Shown here piece by piece: positions 1 to 9,229 of a stretch of DNA of 64,000 nt. The stretch is from Pantoea endophytica (GTDB lineage Bacteria > Pseudomonadota > Gammaproteobacteria > Enterobacterales > Enterobacteriaceae): positions 248,001 to 312,000 of the forward strand of contig NZ_PJRT01000009.1 of NCBI RefSeq assembly GCF_002858935.1. The letters run 5' to 3'. Under the pieces are notes generated by a model that searched no databases, was not told the origin of the DNA, and was given only the letters and a program-made list of their open reading frames with translations. Numbering within the stretch: position 1 is the stretch's first letter; every line of letters starts with the position of its first letter. The translations under genes and the position numbers were made by a program.

Positions 1-1043
1 TGGTGATTCGTGGCGATCAGCCACAGGCGGAAGTGCTCGACGCCAAACGCAGCACGCTGGATAACGGCGCCACGGTGCTGGATATTCTCGGCGGGGATAA
101 CGCGATTGGACTCGGTCGCAGCGGCCTCTCTTCCACCTCACTGTCAACCGAGTTTGAAGACATGGCGAAGCGCGTCACGGCGTGGAAAGCGGATATCATT
201 CAACTGTGGAATTTCCCCAGTAAGATGGACAGCTTTACCGTCGATCAACAAAAAAACACCTTCACCTTCTCCGGCGCAACCTTCAAATTGCCGATTCTGT
301 TCCGCGTCTCCGATAAGCATGTTGAACCGCTGCCCGAAGGCGAATACGCGGAGCCACTGCGTTATCAGCTGGCTAAATTTGCTGCCGACGACAAATTCGT
401 TTGGGTCGATCGCTGCTTTAAAATGGCGCGCCTGTGGCAGCCAGATTTAGCCCTGTCGAACGATTTGTGTGTTTCTATGGGACAGATGGGCGCCAAACCG
501 AGCGTTACCCGCATTGATAAACCGCAGTGGAAAGCGAAAGTCAGCTTCCCCAAAGCCGAAGTGAGTGCGGCAACCTTCCAGCTCAACGAGCAGCAGATTC
601 GGATTGAAGACAACGCGATTCGCTACAACGCGGACCGCTTCCTGTTATCAGTGCCTGGCGCGCCAACCAGCGTCAAAAGTTTTAAAGGGATATCTCGCCC
701 GGAAGAGTGGGGACGCTGGTCAAATGCCAATCTGGCCCCGGAAGTGAATATTGAGTACACCGATCCGCTGCCAGAACGCTTTGATGTGGTGATCACCGCG
801 CGGGCGTTCGGTCCGAATGCGCACCGTCCGATTCCGGTGCGCGTTGGCGATGAAGAGCAGCAACTGAATTTAGGTGAGGATTTCTCCACCACCACGCTGC
901 ATTTCACCAATCCAACCGGCAGCCGCAATTTGATCATTGCGCCGCCGGAGCCGCAGGAGTCAAATGTCGGCAATATTATCGGCCAGGATCCCCGCAAACT
1001 GGGGATCGGCATGGTGGATATAAAAATAATTCCGCAAAACTAA
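1..1043 (+). CDS. opgB: Phosphoglycerol transferase I, C-terminal part (OpgB/MdoB)
   Basis: This is the last 346 or so codons of an open frame that enters from outside the window. OpgB is an inner-membrane enzyme that transfers phosphoglycerol from phosphatidylglycerol to osmoregulated periplasmic glucans. The visible part starts at the end of the sulfatase-fold domain ([16 protein letters not shown]) and continues into the C-terminal beta-rich domain, ending with the family-typical [11 protein letters not shown]. In E. coli opgB is next to yjjA; here yjjA lies 15 kb away, so accessory genes have accumulated between them. The TAA stop (1041-1043) interlocks with the TAG stop of the convergent acetyltransferase. 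The family is assigned from remembered similarity to E. coli OpgB; the upstream domains cannot be seen. Confidence 0.85.
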   Translation, partial: VIRGDQPQAEVLDAKRSTLDNGATVLDILGGDNAIGLGRSGLSSTSLSTEFEDMAKRVTAWKADIIQLWNFPSKMDSFTVDQQKNTFTFSGATFKLPILFRVSDKHVEPLPEGEYAEPLRYQLAKFAADDKFVWVDRCFKMARLWQPDLALSNDLCVSMGQMGAKPSVTRIDKPQWKAKVSFPKAEVSAATFQLNEQQIRIEDNAIRYNADRFLLSVPGAPTSVKSFKGISRPEEWGRWSNANLAPEVNIEYTDPLPERFDVVITARAFGPNAHRPIPVRVGDEEQQLNLGEDFSTTTLHFTNPTGSRNLIIAPPEPQESNVGNIIGQDPRKLGIGMVDIKIIPQN

Positions 1044-1753
1044 CGTAGGGTGCGCAGCGCCTCCAGCTTTTCGCGTTGCGTCCCCTCCGCCGTAAAGTTC
1101 TCTGCCGCCAGCCAGCGTTCGAAGCCCTGTTTCACCTGCGGCCAATCGCTATCAATAATCGAGAACCAGCAGGTATCCCGGCTGCGGCCTTTATAGACAA
1201 TCGCCTGACGGAAAGTCCCTTCGAACTGAAACCCTAAACGCTGTGCCGCGTTTCGTGATGGCTGATTGCAGCTGTCGCACTTCCACTCATAGCGCCGGTA
1301 GCCCAGTTGCTCAAAGGCGTAGCGCATCAGCAGATAGTGCGCTTCAGTGGCCATGCGCGTTTGTTTGAGCAACGGCGAGAAGGCGACATGGCCGATCTCC
1401 ACCGATCCGTTTGTCGCATCGATGCGCAATAACGCCAGGCTACCGACCGCGCGGTTGCTAACGGGATCGATCACCGCGAAATGCATCGGATCGCGCCCGT
1501 TTTCCAGCTGACGCGCATAGGCAATATAGGCCGCTTCATCGGCAAAAGGTTCGGCGAACATATAGGTCCAGTCACGGCCATCTTCAGCCAGCGCATAGGC
1601 AGCATAGAGTTCGCGGCCATGACGCTCAGCACTCAGCGGTTCAAGGCGGCAATAGTCACCGGTGAAGGTTTCATAGCTCGGCCAGGCGCGGGGTTGCCAA
1701 TCTGGCAGCGGAAATCCTACCGGTTGTCCGTAATCATTCGTGTGTTGCGACAT
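1040..1753 (-). CDS. GNAT family N-acetyltransferase (RimJ/RimL type)
   Basis: A 237-residue protein of the Acetyltransf_3 class, which transfers acetyl groups from acetyl-CoA to protein N-termini or small amines. The central part ([20 protein letters not shown], then [20 protein letters not shown] and [12 protein letters not shown]) is the typical RimJ/RimL-like acetyl-CoA fold with the late Asn-x-x-Ser/Ala element. The substrate is unknown. It is divergent from a MocR-type regulator that starts 107 bp away, so that regulator may control it. Its stop codon overlaps that of opgB. No signal peptide or membrane segment is visible, so it is probably cytoplasmic. Confidence 0.85.
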   Translation of the reverse strand: MSQHTNDYGQPVGFPLPDWQPRAWPSYETFTGDYCRLEPLSAERHGRELYAAYALAEDGRDWTYMFAEPFADEAAYIAYARQLENGRDPMHFAVIDPVSNRAVGSLALLRIDATNGSVEIGHVAFSPLLKQTRMATEAHYLLMRYAFEQLGYRRYEWKCDSCNQPSRNAAQRLGFQFEGTFRQAIVYKGRSRDTCWFSIIDSDWPQVKQGFERWLAAENFTAEGTQREKLEALRTLR

Positions 1754-1860
1754 AGCTTAATTCCTTTATCAGTCAGGGCCAGAAACGCAGAGTGCCACTT
1801 TGCTGGTGTGTTAAAAAGCGCCACAATGGTTGAAATTGATGGATCCACGGAACCGCGTAA

Positions 1861-3309
1861 ATGAGTGATATTGCACTGCATCGATTATTGTTGGCCCCGC
1901 TAGAGACCAACGGCGAGCTGACGCTGCAACAGCAGCTGTTCCAGCGTATCAAGCAGGCGATTCTGACCGGCAAACTCGCTGCCGGTACGCGTTTGCCCGC
2001 AACACGCCAGCTGGCGCTGGATCTCGCGGTTTCACGCAATACGGTGATCGCCGTCTGGGCGCAACTGCAGGCTGAAGGATTTTTGCTGAGCGATCGCCAG
2101 GGCAGTCGCATCAGCAATATGGCGCAGCTACCGCAGGAAACTCAGCCGGCCGCCAGCAGCGAAATTGCCTTGTCACCGCGCATCGCTCAGTTGCGATCCA
2201 GCCATCGCACATTGAGTCAGGAGATGGCGCTGCGGCCCGGCGTTCCTTCGTTGGCACATTTCCCGTTGGCTCAGTGGCGACGGGCGCTGAACCGCGTGAT
2301 GCTGCATCAGCCCCAGCAACTGCTTGGCTATGGCGATCCGCTCGGCGAACGCACGCTACGCGCCGCGCTGGCGCAGCATCTGGCATTAGCGCGCGGCGTG
2401 CGCTGTACGCCCGAACAAATCGTAATTACCGAAGGCGCGCAGCAGGCATTAACGCTGTGCGTGGCGCTGCTCAGCAGCCCTGGCGACATCGGTTGGGTGG
2501 AGGAGCCGGGATATCGCGGTGCCAAAGCGGCGATGCGGCTGGGAGATATGCGTATTGAACCGATAGCGGTCGATGCACAAGGTCTGGCGCCGCAGCCGCA
2601 GGACTGGCAGCAGCGTCCGCCGCGCCTGATTTACACCACGCCAACGCACCAATATCCCACCGGCGCAATCATGAGCGCACCGCGTCGTCTGGCGCTGCTG
2701 GCGGCCGCGCGGCAACAGCAAACGTGGATTATCGAAGATGATTACGACAGCGATTTTCGTTACAGCGGCGAGCCAATCGCCGCCATGCAAGGCATGACGC
2801 AGCCAACGCCGGTGATCTACGTCGGCTCGTTCAGCAAAACGCTGTTTCCGGCGCTACGCCTCGGGTTTATGGTGTTGCCGCCGCAGTTGGTCGCGCCGCT
2901 GCGCCCTGCGCTGCATGAACTGCTGCGCGGCGGGAATCGTCCTGAGCAGCAGGCGCTGGCGCTGTTTTTACGCAGCGGTGATTTTAGCCGTCATCTGAGC
3001 AAAATGCGCCGTCTGTACCGCCAACGGCAGACGACGTTGCGACAGGCATTGCAGCAAACGTTTGGCGCACAGGTTCCGTTGCTGGGCGGCGAATGCGGCA
3101 TGCATCTGGTGTTATCACTGGCAGCGGATCAAAACGATATGGCATTGGTGGATCGGCTGATCCAGAGTGGCTACGCGCCGGGCGCGCTGTCGGGATTTTA
3201 TCTCGGTGAGCAGAAGCAACAAGGGCTGGTGCTGGGTTACGGTAACACCAGCACCAGCCAGATTACGGCGGGCGTCGCGCAGTTAGCGCGTCTACTGCGC
3301 AGGAATTAA
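1861..3309 (+). CDS. MocR/PdxR-type PLP-dependent transcriptional regulator
   Basis: 482 residues, the usual length of the MocR subfamily of GntR regulators. An N-terminal winged helix (about residues 20-85, with GTRLPATRQLALDL and SRNTVIAVWAQL) is followed by a fold-type I aminotransferase-like domain. That domain has the TPTHQYPTG motif, IIEDDYDSDFRY and the PLP-binding lysine in VGSFSKTLFPALRLGF. These proteins bind PLP and usually control a neighbouring gene, often the divergent one, here the GNAT gene. The ATG at 1861 gives a full-length wHTH. The stop codon overlaps that of the convergent RcnB-like gene. The effector and target are inferred, not seen. Confidence 0.9.
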   Translation: MSDIALHRLLLAPLETNGELTLQQQLFQRIKQAILTGKLAAGTRLPATRQLALDLAVSRNTVIAVWAQLQAEGFLLSDRQGSRISNMAQLPQETQPAASSEIALSPRIAQLRSSHRTLSQEMALRPGVPSLAHFPLAQWRRALNRVMLHQPQQLLGYGDPLGERTLRAALAQHLALARGVRCTPEQIVITEGAQQALTLCVALLSSPGDIGWVEEPGYRGAKAAMRLGDMRIEPIAVDAQGLAPQPQDWQQRPPRLIYTTPTHQYPTGAIMSAPRRLALLAAARQQQTWIIEDDYDSDFRYSGEPIAAMQGMTQPTPVIYVGSFSKTLFPALRLGFMVLPPQLVAPLRPALHELLRGGNRPEQQALALFLRSGDFSRHLSKMRRLYRQRQTTLRQALQQTFGAQVPLLGGECGMHLVLSLAADQNDMALVDRLIQSGYAPGALSGFYLGEQKQQGLVLGYGNTSTSQITAGVAQLARLLRRN

Positions 3310-3818
3310 CCGCGGAAGAAGATTTCGCCTGATTTGCCCATCACGATCTTACCGGTGTCATCGGTGATCAGGATGTAGTTGGCATTGATGTACGCCCAGT
3401 GCGTGCCTGGCTGCGGCGCTGGCAGATGGCGTGGCTTCCACTCAACAATGGTGTACTGTTTTTTACGGTACTCATCTGGCACCACATCGCCCACTTTATA
3501 CTCTTTGTAGTCGATGATGATGGTGTTCAGATCGTAGTTGTTTGGCGCAGCCGCATTGCCGCTTTGCGGTGGACGAATCGGCGCGACATCGCCGCTGGAT
3601 TCAGCCGGTTCATTGCTGACAGGCGCATCGGCGGCCGGCGCCTGAGCGGGTGCATCAGCGGCGGGTGCCTGGGTTTGCGCGTCGGGTGCGGTTTGCTGCA
3701 CCTGTGGCGGCATGGGTACGGCGTCTGTTTGCTCGCCTTCCGCCAGCGCGGCCGGAGCAAGGCTTAAAGCGCCCAGAAAAATTCCTGCAGAAAGAAGATT
3801 GACGTGTGTCCTGCGCAT
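3306..3818 (-). CDS. RcnB-family periplasmic protein with Ala/Pro/Gln-rich linker
   Basis: 170 residues. A signal peptide ends near residue 26 (AALA-EG). A low-complexity Ala/Pro/Gln/Asp linker follows, containing a near-direct repeat of QAPAADAPAQAPAADAP. The C-terminal domain of about 60 residues (YKVGDVVPDEYRKKQYTIVE, WKPRHLPAPQPGTHWAYIN, ILITDDTGKIV) matches the RcnB family of small periplasmic proteins; E. coli RcnB takes part in nickel/cobalt homeostasis. No rcnA or rcnR neighbour is present, so a metal role is not supported by context. It is likely soluble in the periplasm. The proline-rich linker may span the cell wall or simply be disordered. Confidence 0.8.
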   Translation of the reverse strand: MRRTHVNLLSAGIFLGALSLAPAALAEGEQTDAVPMPPQVQQTAPDAQTQAPAADAPAQAPAADAPVSNEPAESSGDVAPIRPPQSGNAAAPNNYDLNTIIIDYKEYKVGDVVPDEYRKKQYTIVEWKPRHLPAPQPGTHWAYINANYILITDDTGKIVMGKSGEIFFRG

Positions 3819-3974
3819 GGGTGATTTCCACTCTGGTTAATTATTAACTGTCCATTTAACTGACACGTTAAGCACGCAGAAGGTTCCCCCGGCGCGCTTA
3901 GCGCGTCAAATTTCGCTGCTCAGCATACCTCAGCTCAGGCGCTTTTTGGCGCAGTAAAATTGCAAGCAACCATG

Positions 3975-5189
3975 TTAGTTTTTGTCGTGCGCTTTATTTG
4001 CCAGATCCCTCAATAACGCGATGCCCAGATAGTTACTCCAGTTAAACGCGTTCTGCAGCACCACAATCGCATTGCCGTTCTGTTTATCAAAGCCAATAAA
4101 GCTGGAGTAACCGCCGATATAGCCAACCTGATAGGTAATCTGCTGATCGCCGTAGGTATCCGTAACCCAGGCGATATTTTGTGACTGATTGCCGTGCTGT
4201 TCGTAGCCGTGATTGACCTGCGCAAACGCCGCATTGAGCGAAGCGCCCGCGCCGTCATGCAGGTGCGCATCCAGATAGCGAATCAAATCGCGCGCGTTGC
4301 TGTAGAGGCTGGCGGCCGCCACCATATTGTTGTTAAACGCCCAGTCCGGCGTGATTTGCCCGCGAGGAATTAGCTTAGGCTGATCGCCGGCATGGCCGAG
4401 CGCACGCCAAGGATAGCCGCGCAGGCTCTGCGGCTTGAAGCTGCTGCTGGTCATGCCCAGCGGCTGGAACAGATTACGCTGCGCCAGCGTTTCGATGTCC
4501 TGATGGAAGCGATATTTAAGGATGTAGCCCAACAGCGCATAGCCGAGATTGGAATAGCGCGCGCCAGGATGCGCGGGCGCGTCAAAGTCGGCCAGATAAT
4601 CCAGCACGGCGTCGCTGTCGAGGTTGCCATAAAAGTTCTCGCCGCTACGCAGATAGCCCATAAATTTCATGAACATCGGCAAATCCATATCCTGACGCGG
4701 CAAGCCCGAGGTGTGCGTCACCAGTTGCAGCAGCGTGATGCGTTTGGCATCGGCGCTGAGCGGCACGTTGGGCGGCAAAAGCGTCTCTAAGGTGTCGTTC
4801 CAGTGCAGTTCACCGCGATCCACCAGCTCAATAATCACCTCCGCGGTGATGCCTTTACTCAGCGAGCCGAGCGCAAATAAAGTGTCTGGCGTAATGGGAT
4901 AACGGTGCAGCGCATCGGTGACACCAAAACTGTAAAATTCAGGCTGGCTGCGTTGATGGATAATGGCGATGCTGATGCCAGAAACCTGCTTTTGCTGCAT
5001 GTAATGGCGCACGATGTCATCGACGTTTTCATTAAAAGTCGCGTGCGAAAGATAGACTTTATCGCTGACAGGCGCGGAGGTTTGCGACAAGGTGCCGCAG
5101 GCGCTGAGCAATACGCTCATGCCCAGCACAATGATGCATATTGTTAAACGATGGCACAGCACCCGTTTATTCCTGGCGAAGGTAATCAT
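3975..5189 (-). CDS. Serine beta-lactamase-fold lipoprotein (class C/AmpH-like hydrolase)
   Basis: 404 residues. The N-terminus has a hydrophobic segment and a lipobox LLSAC with Cys31, predicting a lipoprotein. The domain belongs to the beta-lactamase/penicillin-binding-protein superfamily (PF00144). The catalytic SxxK is S109-L-S-K112 in FALGSLSKGI and the second motif is Y212-S-N. The third motif, normally KTG or HTG, is not recognisable: the equivalent stretch reads VGYIGGYSS. It may therefore be a peptidase or esterase rather than a lactamase. It lies downstream of the MetQ-like gene on the same strand, separated by a hairpin at 5272-5296. The upstream ATG is used because it supplies the complete signal peptide; the Shine-Dalgarno sequence is weak. 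Confidence 0.82.
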   Translation of the reverse strand: MITFARNKRVLCHRLTICIIVLGMSVLLSACGTLSQTSAPVSDKVYLSHATFNENVDDIVRHYMQQKQVSGISIAIIHQRSQPEFYSFGVTDALHRYPITPDTLFALGSLSKGITAEVIIELVDRGELHWNDTLETLLPPNVPLSADAKRITLLQLVTHTSGLPRQDMDLPMFMKFMGYLRSGENFYGNLDSDAVLDYLADFDAPAHPGARYSNLGYALLGYILKYRFHQDIETLAQRNLFQPLGMTSSSFKPQSLRGYPWRALGHAGDQPKLIPRGQITPDWAFNNNMVAAASLYSNARDLIRYLDAHLHDGAGASLNAAFAQVNHGYEQHGNQSQNIAWVTDTYGDQQITYQVGYIGGYSSFIGFDKQNGNAIVVLQNAFNWSNYLGIALLRDLANKAHDKN

Positions 5190-5271
5190 GGCAATGGATT
5201 GAGCGAATTTTTATGTTTTATAAAGGGTGCGACGGGTGTTGGTGGCGAAATATAGCACAGAAGAAAGTCAG

Positions 5272-5296
5272 CGCCACCTGCCAAAAACAGGTGGCG
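5272..5296 (-). terminator. Hairpin after the MetQ-like gene
   Basis: A perfect 9-bp inverted repeat (CGCCACCTG / CAGGTGGCG) with a 7-base loop lies just downstream of the MetQ-like gene. There is no strong T-run after it on the minus strand, so it may be a weak terminator or an RNA-stabilising stem. Confidence 0.4.
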
Positions 5297-5303
5297 GCAG
5301 GGA

Positions 5304-6086
5304 TTATTGATTAACGGGAATAACCGATCCTTTATAGTGCTGGTTAATAAATTCAGCAGTTTGCTTTGACTCCAGATCTTTCGCTAGTTCCAGAATACGC
5401 GGATCGTGCGCCAGTTTCGGCGTAGTGACTAGCACGTTGGCATATGGATTATCTTTCGCCTGTTCCAGCGCCAGCGCATCCTTCGACGGCACTAAACCGG
5501 CCTGCAACGCGTAGTTGCCATTGATGATCGCCAACTGCGCATCATCCAGCGCGCGCGGCAGCTGCGGCGCTTCCACTTCGATAATCTTCAGATGGTGCGG
5601 GTTGTCAGTAATGTCTGCGGAAGTCACCAGCGTGTTGGCGCTGCTGCTTTTCAGTTTGATCAAACCATTGGCCTGCAACAGATAAAGTGCGCGGCTCAGA
5701 TTGGTGACATTATTCGGTACCGCCACCTGCGCGCCATCAGGCAGATCTTTCAGTGATTTCACTTTGTGCGAGTAGATGCCAAGTGGCTCAATATGCACGG
5801 TGGCGACCACAGAAAATTTCTCGCCCAGCGCTTTTTCCTGATCGCGCAGATAAGGCACATGCTGGAAGTAGTTGGCATCCACGTCACCGCGCGCCAGCAG
5901 TTCGTTGGCGTTGAGGTTGCCGTTGAGTTCAATCACTTTGAGATCGAGTTTCTTGTCGCTCTGTTTGATGTGGTTGAGGATTTCGCTGTGCGGTACGGCA
6001 TCGGCCGCCACGCGCAGCGCGGCCGCCGAGGCGTAAGTGCTGAACACCGAAACCATCGCCAACGCGGCTATCACCTTTTTATTCAT
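5304..6086 (-). CDS. MetQ/NlpA-family ABC substrate-binding protein, soluble form
   Basis: 260 residues of the NlpA/MetQ family (PF03180): NYFQHVPYLRDQEKALG, PNNVTNLSRALYLLQANGLI and AQLAIINGNYALQAGL are family hallmarks. MetQ proteins deliver methionine (D, L or modified) to the MetNI transporter and are normally lipoproteins. Here the signal peptide ends TYASAAALR with no cysteine, predicting a soluble periplasmic protein. No ATPase or permease gene is adjacent. It lies 17 bp downstream of a 2OG-Fe(II) oxygenase on the same strand, suggesting co-transcription. The ligand may be a sulfur compound or amino acid other than methionine; that is inference. Confidence 0.88.
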   Translation of the reverse strand: MNKKVIAALAMVSVFSTYASAAALRVAADAVPHSEILNHIKQSDKKLDLKVIELNGNLNANELLARGDVDANYFQHVPYLRDQEKALGEKFSVVATVHIEPLGIYSHKVKSLKDLPDGAQVAVPNNVTNLSRALYLLQANGLIKLKSSSANTLVTSADITDNPHHLKIIEVEAPQLPRALDDAQLAIINGNYALQAGLVPSKDALALEQAKDNPYANVLVTTPKLAHDPRILELAKDLESKQTAEFINQHYKGSVIPVNQ

Positions 6087-6103
6087 CTGCTTCCCTTAGT
6101 TTC

Positions 6104-7120
6104 TTATGATTTAACGCTAATGAGAGTGTCAGCGTAATAACGCTGCGCCACGTCGCGATGCGATCGCAAACGTCCTTTGAGATAGTTCCAGCCCACTTCA
6201 CGCAGCAGCGGATTGCTGGGATCGCTGGTCGGTCCGCGCGCTTCTGCCGCCAGCTGCGGCGGTAATTGATACAGCGGCACTTCGGCGTCGAGCTGCGCGC
6301 CGAGGAAGAAAGCGATGGAGATGCGCTGCTGTTTTGCCGGCGGCGACACTACACGATGCACGGTGGCGCGCAGATAACCGTTGGTGGCGATCTCCAGCAG
6401 TTCGCCGATGTTCACCACAAAAGCACCCGGTTTCGGCAGCGCATCAATCCACTGATCTGGCGCGACTTCAACCTGCAATCCGGGTTGATCGTCCTGCAAC
6501 AGAAAGGTCAGAAAGCCGGAATCCTTATGCGCGCCGACACCTTGCTGGCTGGCAGCGGCATCCTGACCCGGATAGCGAATCAGCTTCACATGTTCGTTGG
6601 GGTGCGTGCCGTACAGCGCATCGAAAGCGTCCGGCGGCAGCGACAGGGATTTGGCGAAGGCGCGCAGTAAACGCAGCGCCACGTCAGTCATCGCCTGCTG
6701 CCACGCGTGGATCACCGGACGCAGCTGCGGTAGCGCCTGCGGCCACAAATTGGGTCCTTGCAGCTGCTTCCACGCCGGATCGTCTGGTTGCAACGTCAGG
6801 GCGGCCCGTTCTGCACCGATATCAAACTGCTCACGCTGATCGCGCTGCTCACGGGTGTATTCCACGCCCGCGCGGTTGTAGCCACGAAAATGCGGTGAAT
6901 GGATCATCGAAACGCGCTGCTTCTCTTCATCCGGCAAGGCAAAGAACGCGCGCGTGATGCTTTGCACGTTCTTTAACAGCTGCGGATTGATGCCATGATT
7001 CACCAGATAGAAGAAGCCGACGTCACGCGCGGTTTCGCGCAGCTCGGCGAGGTATTGCGCCTGTTCCGCATCCGGCAGTTCCAGCAGGGCTAAATCCAGT
7101 ACCGGCAATGTGCTGGCCAT
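6104..7120 (-). CDS. 2-oxoglutarate/Fe(II)-dependent oxygenase, isopenicillin-N-synthase family
   Basis: 338 residues when started at the ATG at 7118-7120, which has a good AAGGA Shine-Dalgarno and gives the family-typical start MASTLPVLDLALL. The N-terminal DIOX_N region (RETARDVGFFYLVNHGI) precedes the double-stranded beta-helix. The iron ligands are H-x-D in AHKDSGFLTFLL and the distal His in TVHRVVSPP; RIS supplies the RxS motif for 2-oxoglutarate. Such enzymes hydroxylate or desaturate small molecules. The tight arrangement with a MetQ-like binding protein suggests a catabolic or modification step on an imported amino-acid-like compound. The substrate is unknown. The frame extends 22 codons further upstream, but that stretch does not look like the family. 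Confidence 0.88.
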   Translation of the reverse strand: MASTLPVLDLALLELPDAEQAQYLAELRETARDVGFFYLVNHGINPQLLKNVQSITRAFFALPDEEKQRVSMIHSPHFRGYNRAGVEYTREQRDQREQFDIGAERAALTLQPDDPAWKQLQGPNLWPQALPQLRPVIHAWQQAMTDVALRLLRAFAKSLSLPPDAFDALYGTHPNEHVKLIRYPGQDAAASQQGVGAHKDSGFLTFLLQDDQPGLQVEVAPDQWIDALPKPGAFVVNIGELLEIATNGYLRATVHRVVSPPAKQQRISIAFFLGAQLDAEVPLYQLPPQLAAEARGPTSDPSNPLLREVGWNYLKGRLRSHRDVAQRYYADTLISVKS

Positions 7121-7335
7121 ACTTTTGCATCCTTCATGCAGAAAAATTCTGCCTTTACGCTGCCATCTGCTGACAAATGCAGCCAATACTGTTGCGCGAT
7201 AAGTTATGGCGAATCATTTTTAGGAGAGGTTCAGCAATCGATATGCAAAAAGCGATAAATCGCGCCCGCTTCCCGCTATAATCGCCGCCAATTAACTTTG
7301 GGCATGGCCCATCAATGAACCGCAGGAGACGCCGT

Positions 7336-8013
7336 ATGAACCAGGGTCCGTTAACCGAAAAAGAGCTCAACTGGCTTGAAGATATGCTGGAGAAATACGG
7401 CAATGAACACTCGGTGGTGGATACCGCTGAGCTGGACGGCATGCTGACGGCGTTGCTCTCAGGCCCGAACGACATCGAACCGAGTGAATGGCTGGTGGCG
7501 ATGTGGGGCGGCAAAAAGCACATTCCAAAGTGGTCGAATGAGCGTGAGATGGATCGCTTCATGACGCTGACCTTCCAGCATCTGAACGACATCGCCGAGC
7601 GCCTGGCCGAATTCCCGGAGCAGTTCGATCCGCTGTTTGGCACCCAAGAGATGGAAGGCCAGGAATTCACCGTGGTAGAAGATTGGTGCTATGGCTATTT
7701 GCGCGGCGTGGCGCTGGATGCGGATTGGTCGCTGCTGCCAGAATCACTGCAGCCGATGATGGATACGATTGCCTTGCACGGCAGCGAAGATCATCTGGCG
7801 AAGCGCGAAGCCTTCACCCCGGAAGAGTTTGAAGCCAGCATCGAGGCGATTCGCCCCGCGGCGCTGGAGCTGCATGAATACTGGCAGGAACAGCGCATGG
7901 CGCAGCCCGATCCTGAACCTCAACTGCCACACTTTGCCGGCGAAAAAACCGGCCGTAACGATCCTTGCCCGTGCGGCAGCGGTAAAAAATATAAGCAGTG
8001 CTGCGGTAAATAA
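7336..8013 (+). CDS. yecA: YecA family protein with C-terminal SEC-C zinc motif
   Basis: 225 residues, matching E. coli YecA (UPF0149/YgfB-like helical domain, then SEC-C). The body has [29 protein letters not shown] and [14 protein letters not shown]. The C-terminus [18 protein letters not shown] is the zinc-binding SEC-C motif also found at the end of SecA, which suggests contact with ribosomes or nucleic acids. The function is not firmly known. The ATG at 7336 is chosen over one seven codons upstream because AGGAG at 7324-7328 is correctly spaced and the N-terminus then matches the family. A TATAAT at 7277-7282 is a likely -10 element. Confidence 0.93.
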   Translation: MNQGPLTEKELNWLEDMLEKYGNEHSVVDTAELDGMLTALLSGPNDIEPSEWLVAMWGGKKHIPKWSNEREMDRFMTLTFQHLNDIAERLAEFPEQFDPLFGTQEMEGQEFTVVEDWCYGYLRGVALDADWSLLPESLQPMMDTIALHGSEDHLAKREAFTPEEFEASIEAIRPAALELHEYWQEQRMAQPDPEPQLPHFAGEKTGRNDPCPCGSGKKYKQCCGK

Positions 8014-8025
8014 TATTTGCACCTT

Positions 8026-8079
8026 CCGTAGCGGTGCAATTTATTGCGCGTCCCTGGCCTTTTAATCGCGCCGCTACCG
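8026..8079. repeat. Small palindromic intergenic repeat, copy 1
   Basis: The arm CCGTAGCGGTGCAATTTATT (8026 onward) is followed by a truncated inverted arm AATCGCGCCGCTACCG ending at 8079. The same arms occur at 19387-19462 and 20197-20257. It sits between yecA and the convergent DUF1176 gene. Confidence 0.7.
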
Positions 8080-8096
8080 ATATGTGCGTTTTTTTT

Positions 8097-9146
8097 TCAG
8101 GGAGCCGGTTTCACCTCGGTCACCCAGGTTGGCAACTGCCATGCGCCGCCCGCACGAATCGCGCGGCACATGCCGGTGGTGGCATCGCTGCTCTGCTCAA
8201 ACGCTTTGCCATCCCACACCCACGCCGCTGTACTCCAGCAATCGCCGATGCCACGCCCTTTCTGCGCTTCTGAGATCACACCTTCACTGTAATCAGAGCC
8301 GGAATCCGTCACCAGCTGCGGCGTGCCCTGCAATGCTTTATCGATCAGCCAATAGCCATAACCTTCGTTATACGCTCCGCGCCAGCACAGCGCGGCGATC
8401 AGCACATGCGCATCATCAACCGGCGTTAAGGTCAGCGGCTCCGCGCCCTCTTCCGGCTGATCGTCGGACGGAGCCAGATTGTCGCAGCTGTCGTCGTCGG
8501 TGAGTGAGGCAATCAGCTTTGGCTTCAACAGCGCCAGCTCATCGGCCGTCAACGGACGCGCATCGGCCTTAGCCACTTTTACCTGCTGAATCACCGGCAT
8601 CGCCATCGCTGCCGGTACGCTGCTTTCCGGCTTGTTGCCTTTGCGCACCAACGCGCCCGGCGTACTGAGACGACCTTGCGCATCATCCATCTTCAGCAGC
8701 ACCGCAAATGCGCCATTGCTGGAGAGATCGAAAGGCTCTTCACCACCGCGAAACTCCACTTTGCCGCTGCCTTTAATGCCGTTGATCAGCGCCTGGGTTT
8801 GTTCATCCGTCAGCGTCCATTCGTCGTTATCGGCTTTCGCCACGTCGCCCAGCGCACGATCATCAATCCACAACGCTAAGTTGTTCGCCACTTTAGAATC
8901 GTCATCGCCGGTATCGGCCAGCACCACGCGACCATGCGTCACCGCATTCGCTCCGCCCGCGCGTACCAGCAACACCGAGCCGCCCGCGCCCTCTTCGGCG
9001 CTGTAACCGGCGGCACGACAGGTCAGCGTGTTATCGCAGGCCAGTTCCCAGTCTTTGTGGCTAAAGGAGACGCCGTCTTGATCTGCCAACAGCGGCGCAC
9101 TCAGGCTGGCAAGTAGCGACATCGCCAGCAGCAATCGGGTAATCAT
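8097..9146 (-). CDS. DUF1176 domain-containing secreted protein
   Basis: 349 residues with a clear signal peptide (MITRLLLAMSLLASLSAPLLA) and the DUF1176 pattern (SFSHKDWELACDNTLTCRAA near the start; C-terminal half with CWRGAYNEGYGYWLIDKAL, GRGIGDCWSTAAWVWDGKAF and CRAIRAGGAWQLPTWVTEV). Paired cysteines suggest disulfides in the periplasm. The family has no established function. It stands alone, convergent with yecA and co-directional with the LysR gene 83 bp upstream. Confidence 0.85.
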   Translation of the reverse strand: MITRLLLAMSLLASLSAPLLADQDGVSFSHKDWELACDNTLTCRAAGYSAEEGAGGSVLLVRAGGANAVTHGRVVLADTGDDDSKVANNLALWIDDRALGDVAKADNDEWTLTDEQTQALINGIKGSGKVEFRGGEEPFDLSSNGAFAVLLKMDDAQGRLSTPGALVRKGNKPESSVPAAMAMPVIQQVKVAKADARPLTADELALLKPKLIASLTDDDSCDNLAPSDDQPEEGAEPLTLTPVDDAHVLIAALCWRGAYNEGYGYWLIDKALQGTPQLVTDSGSDYSEGVISEAQKGRGIGDCWSTAAWVWDGKAFEQSSDATTGMCRAIRAGGAWQLPTWVTEVKPAP

Positions 9147-9229
9147 GCCATCTCTCCATAATGGTAAAGGTGGCTAGTGTGATGATTTTTGTGACGCGGG
9201 AGAAGTGAATTTTTTGCGGCGATGCTGAT

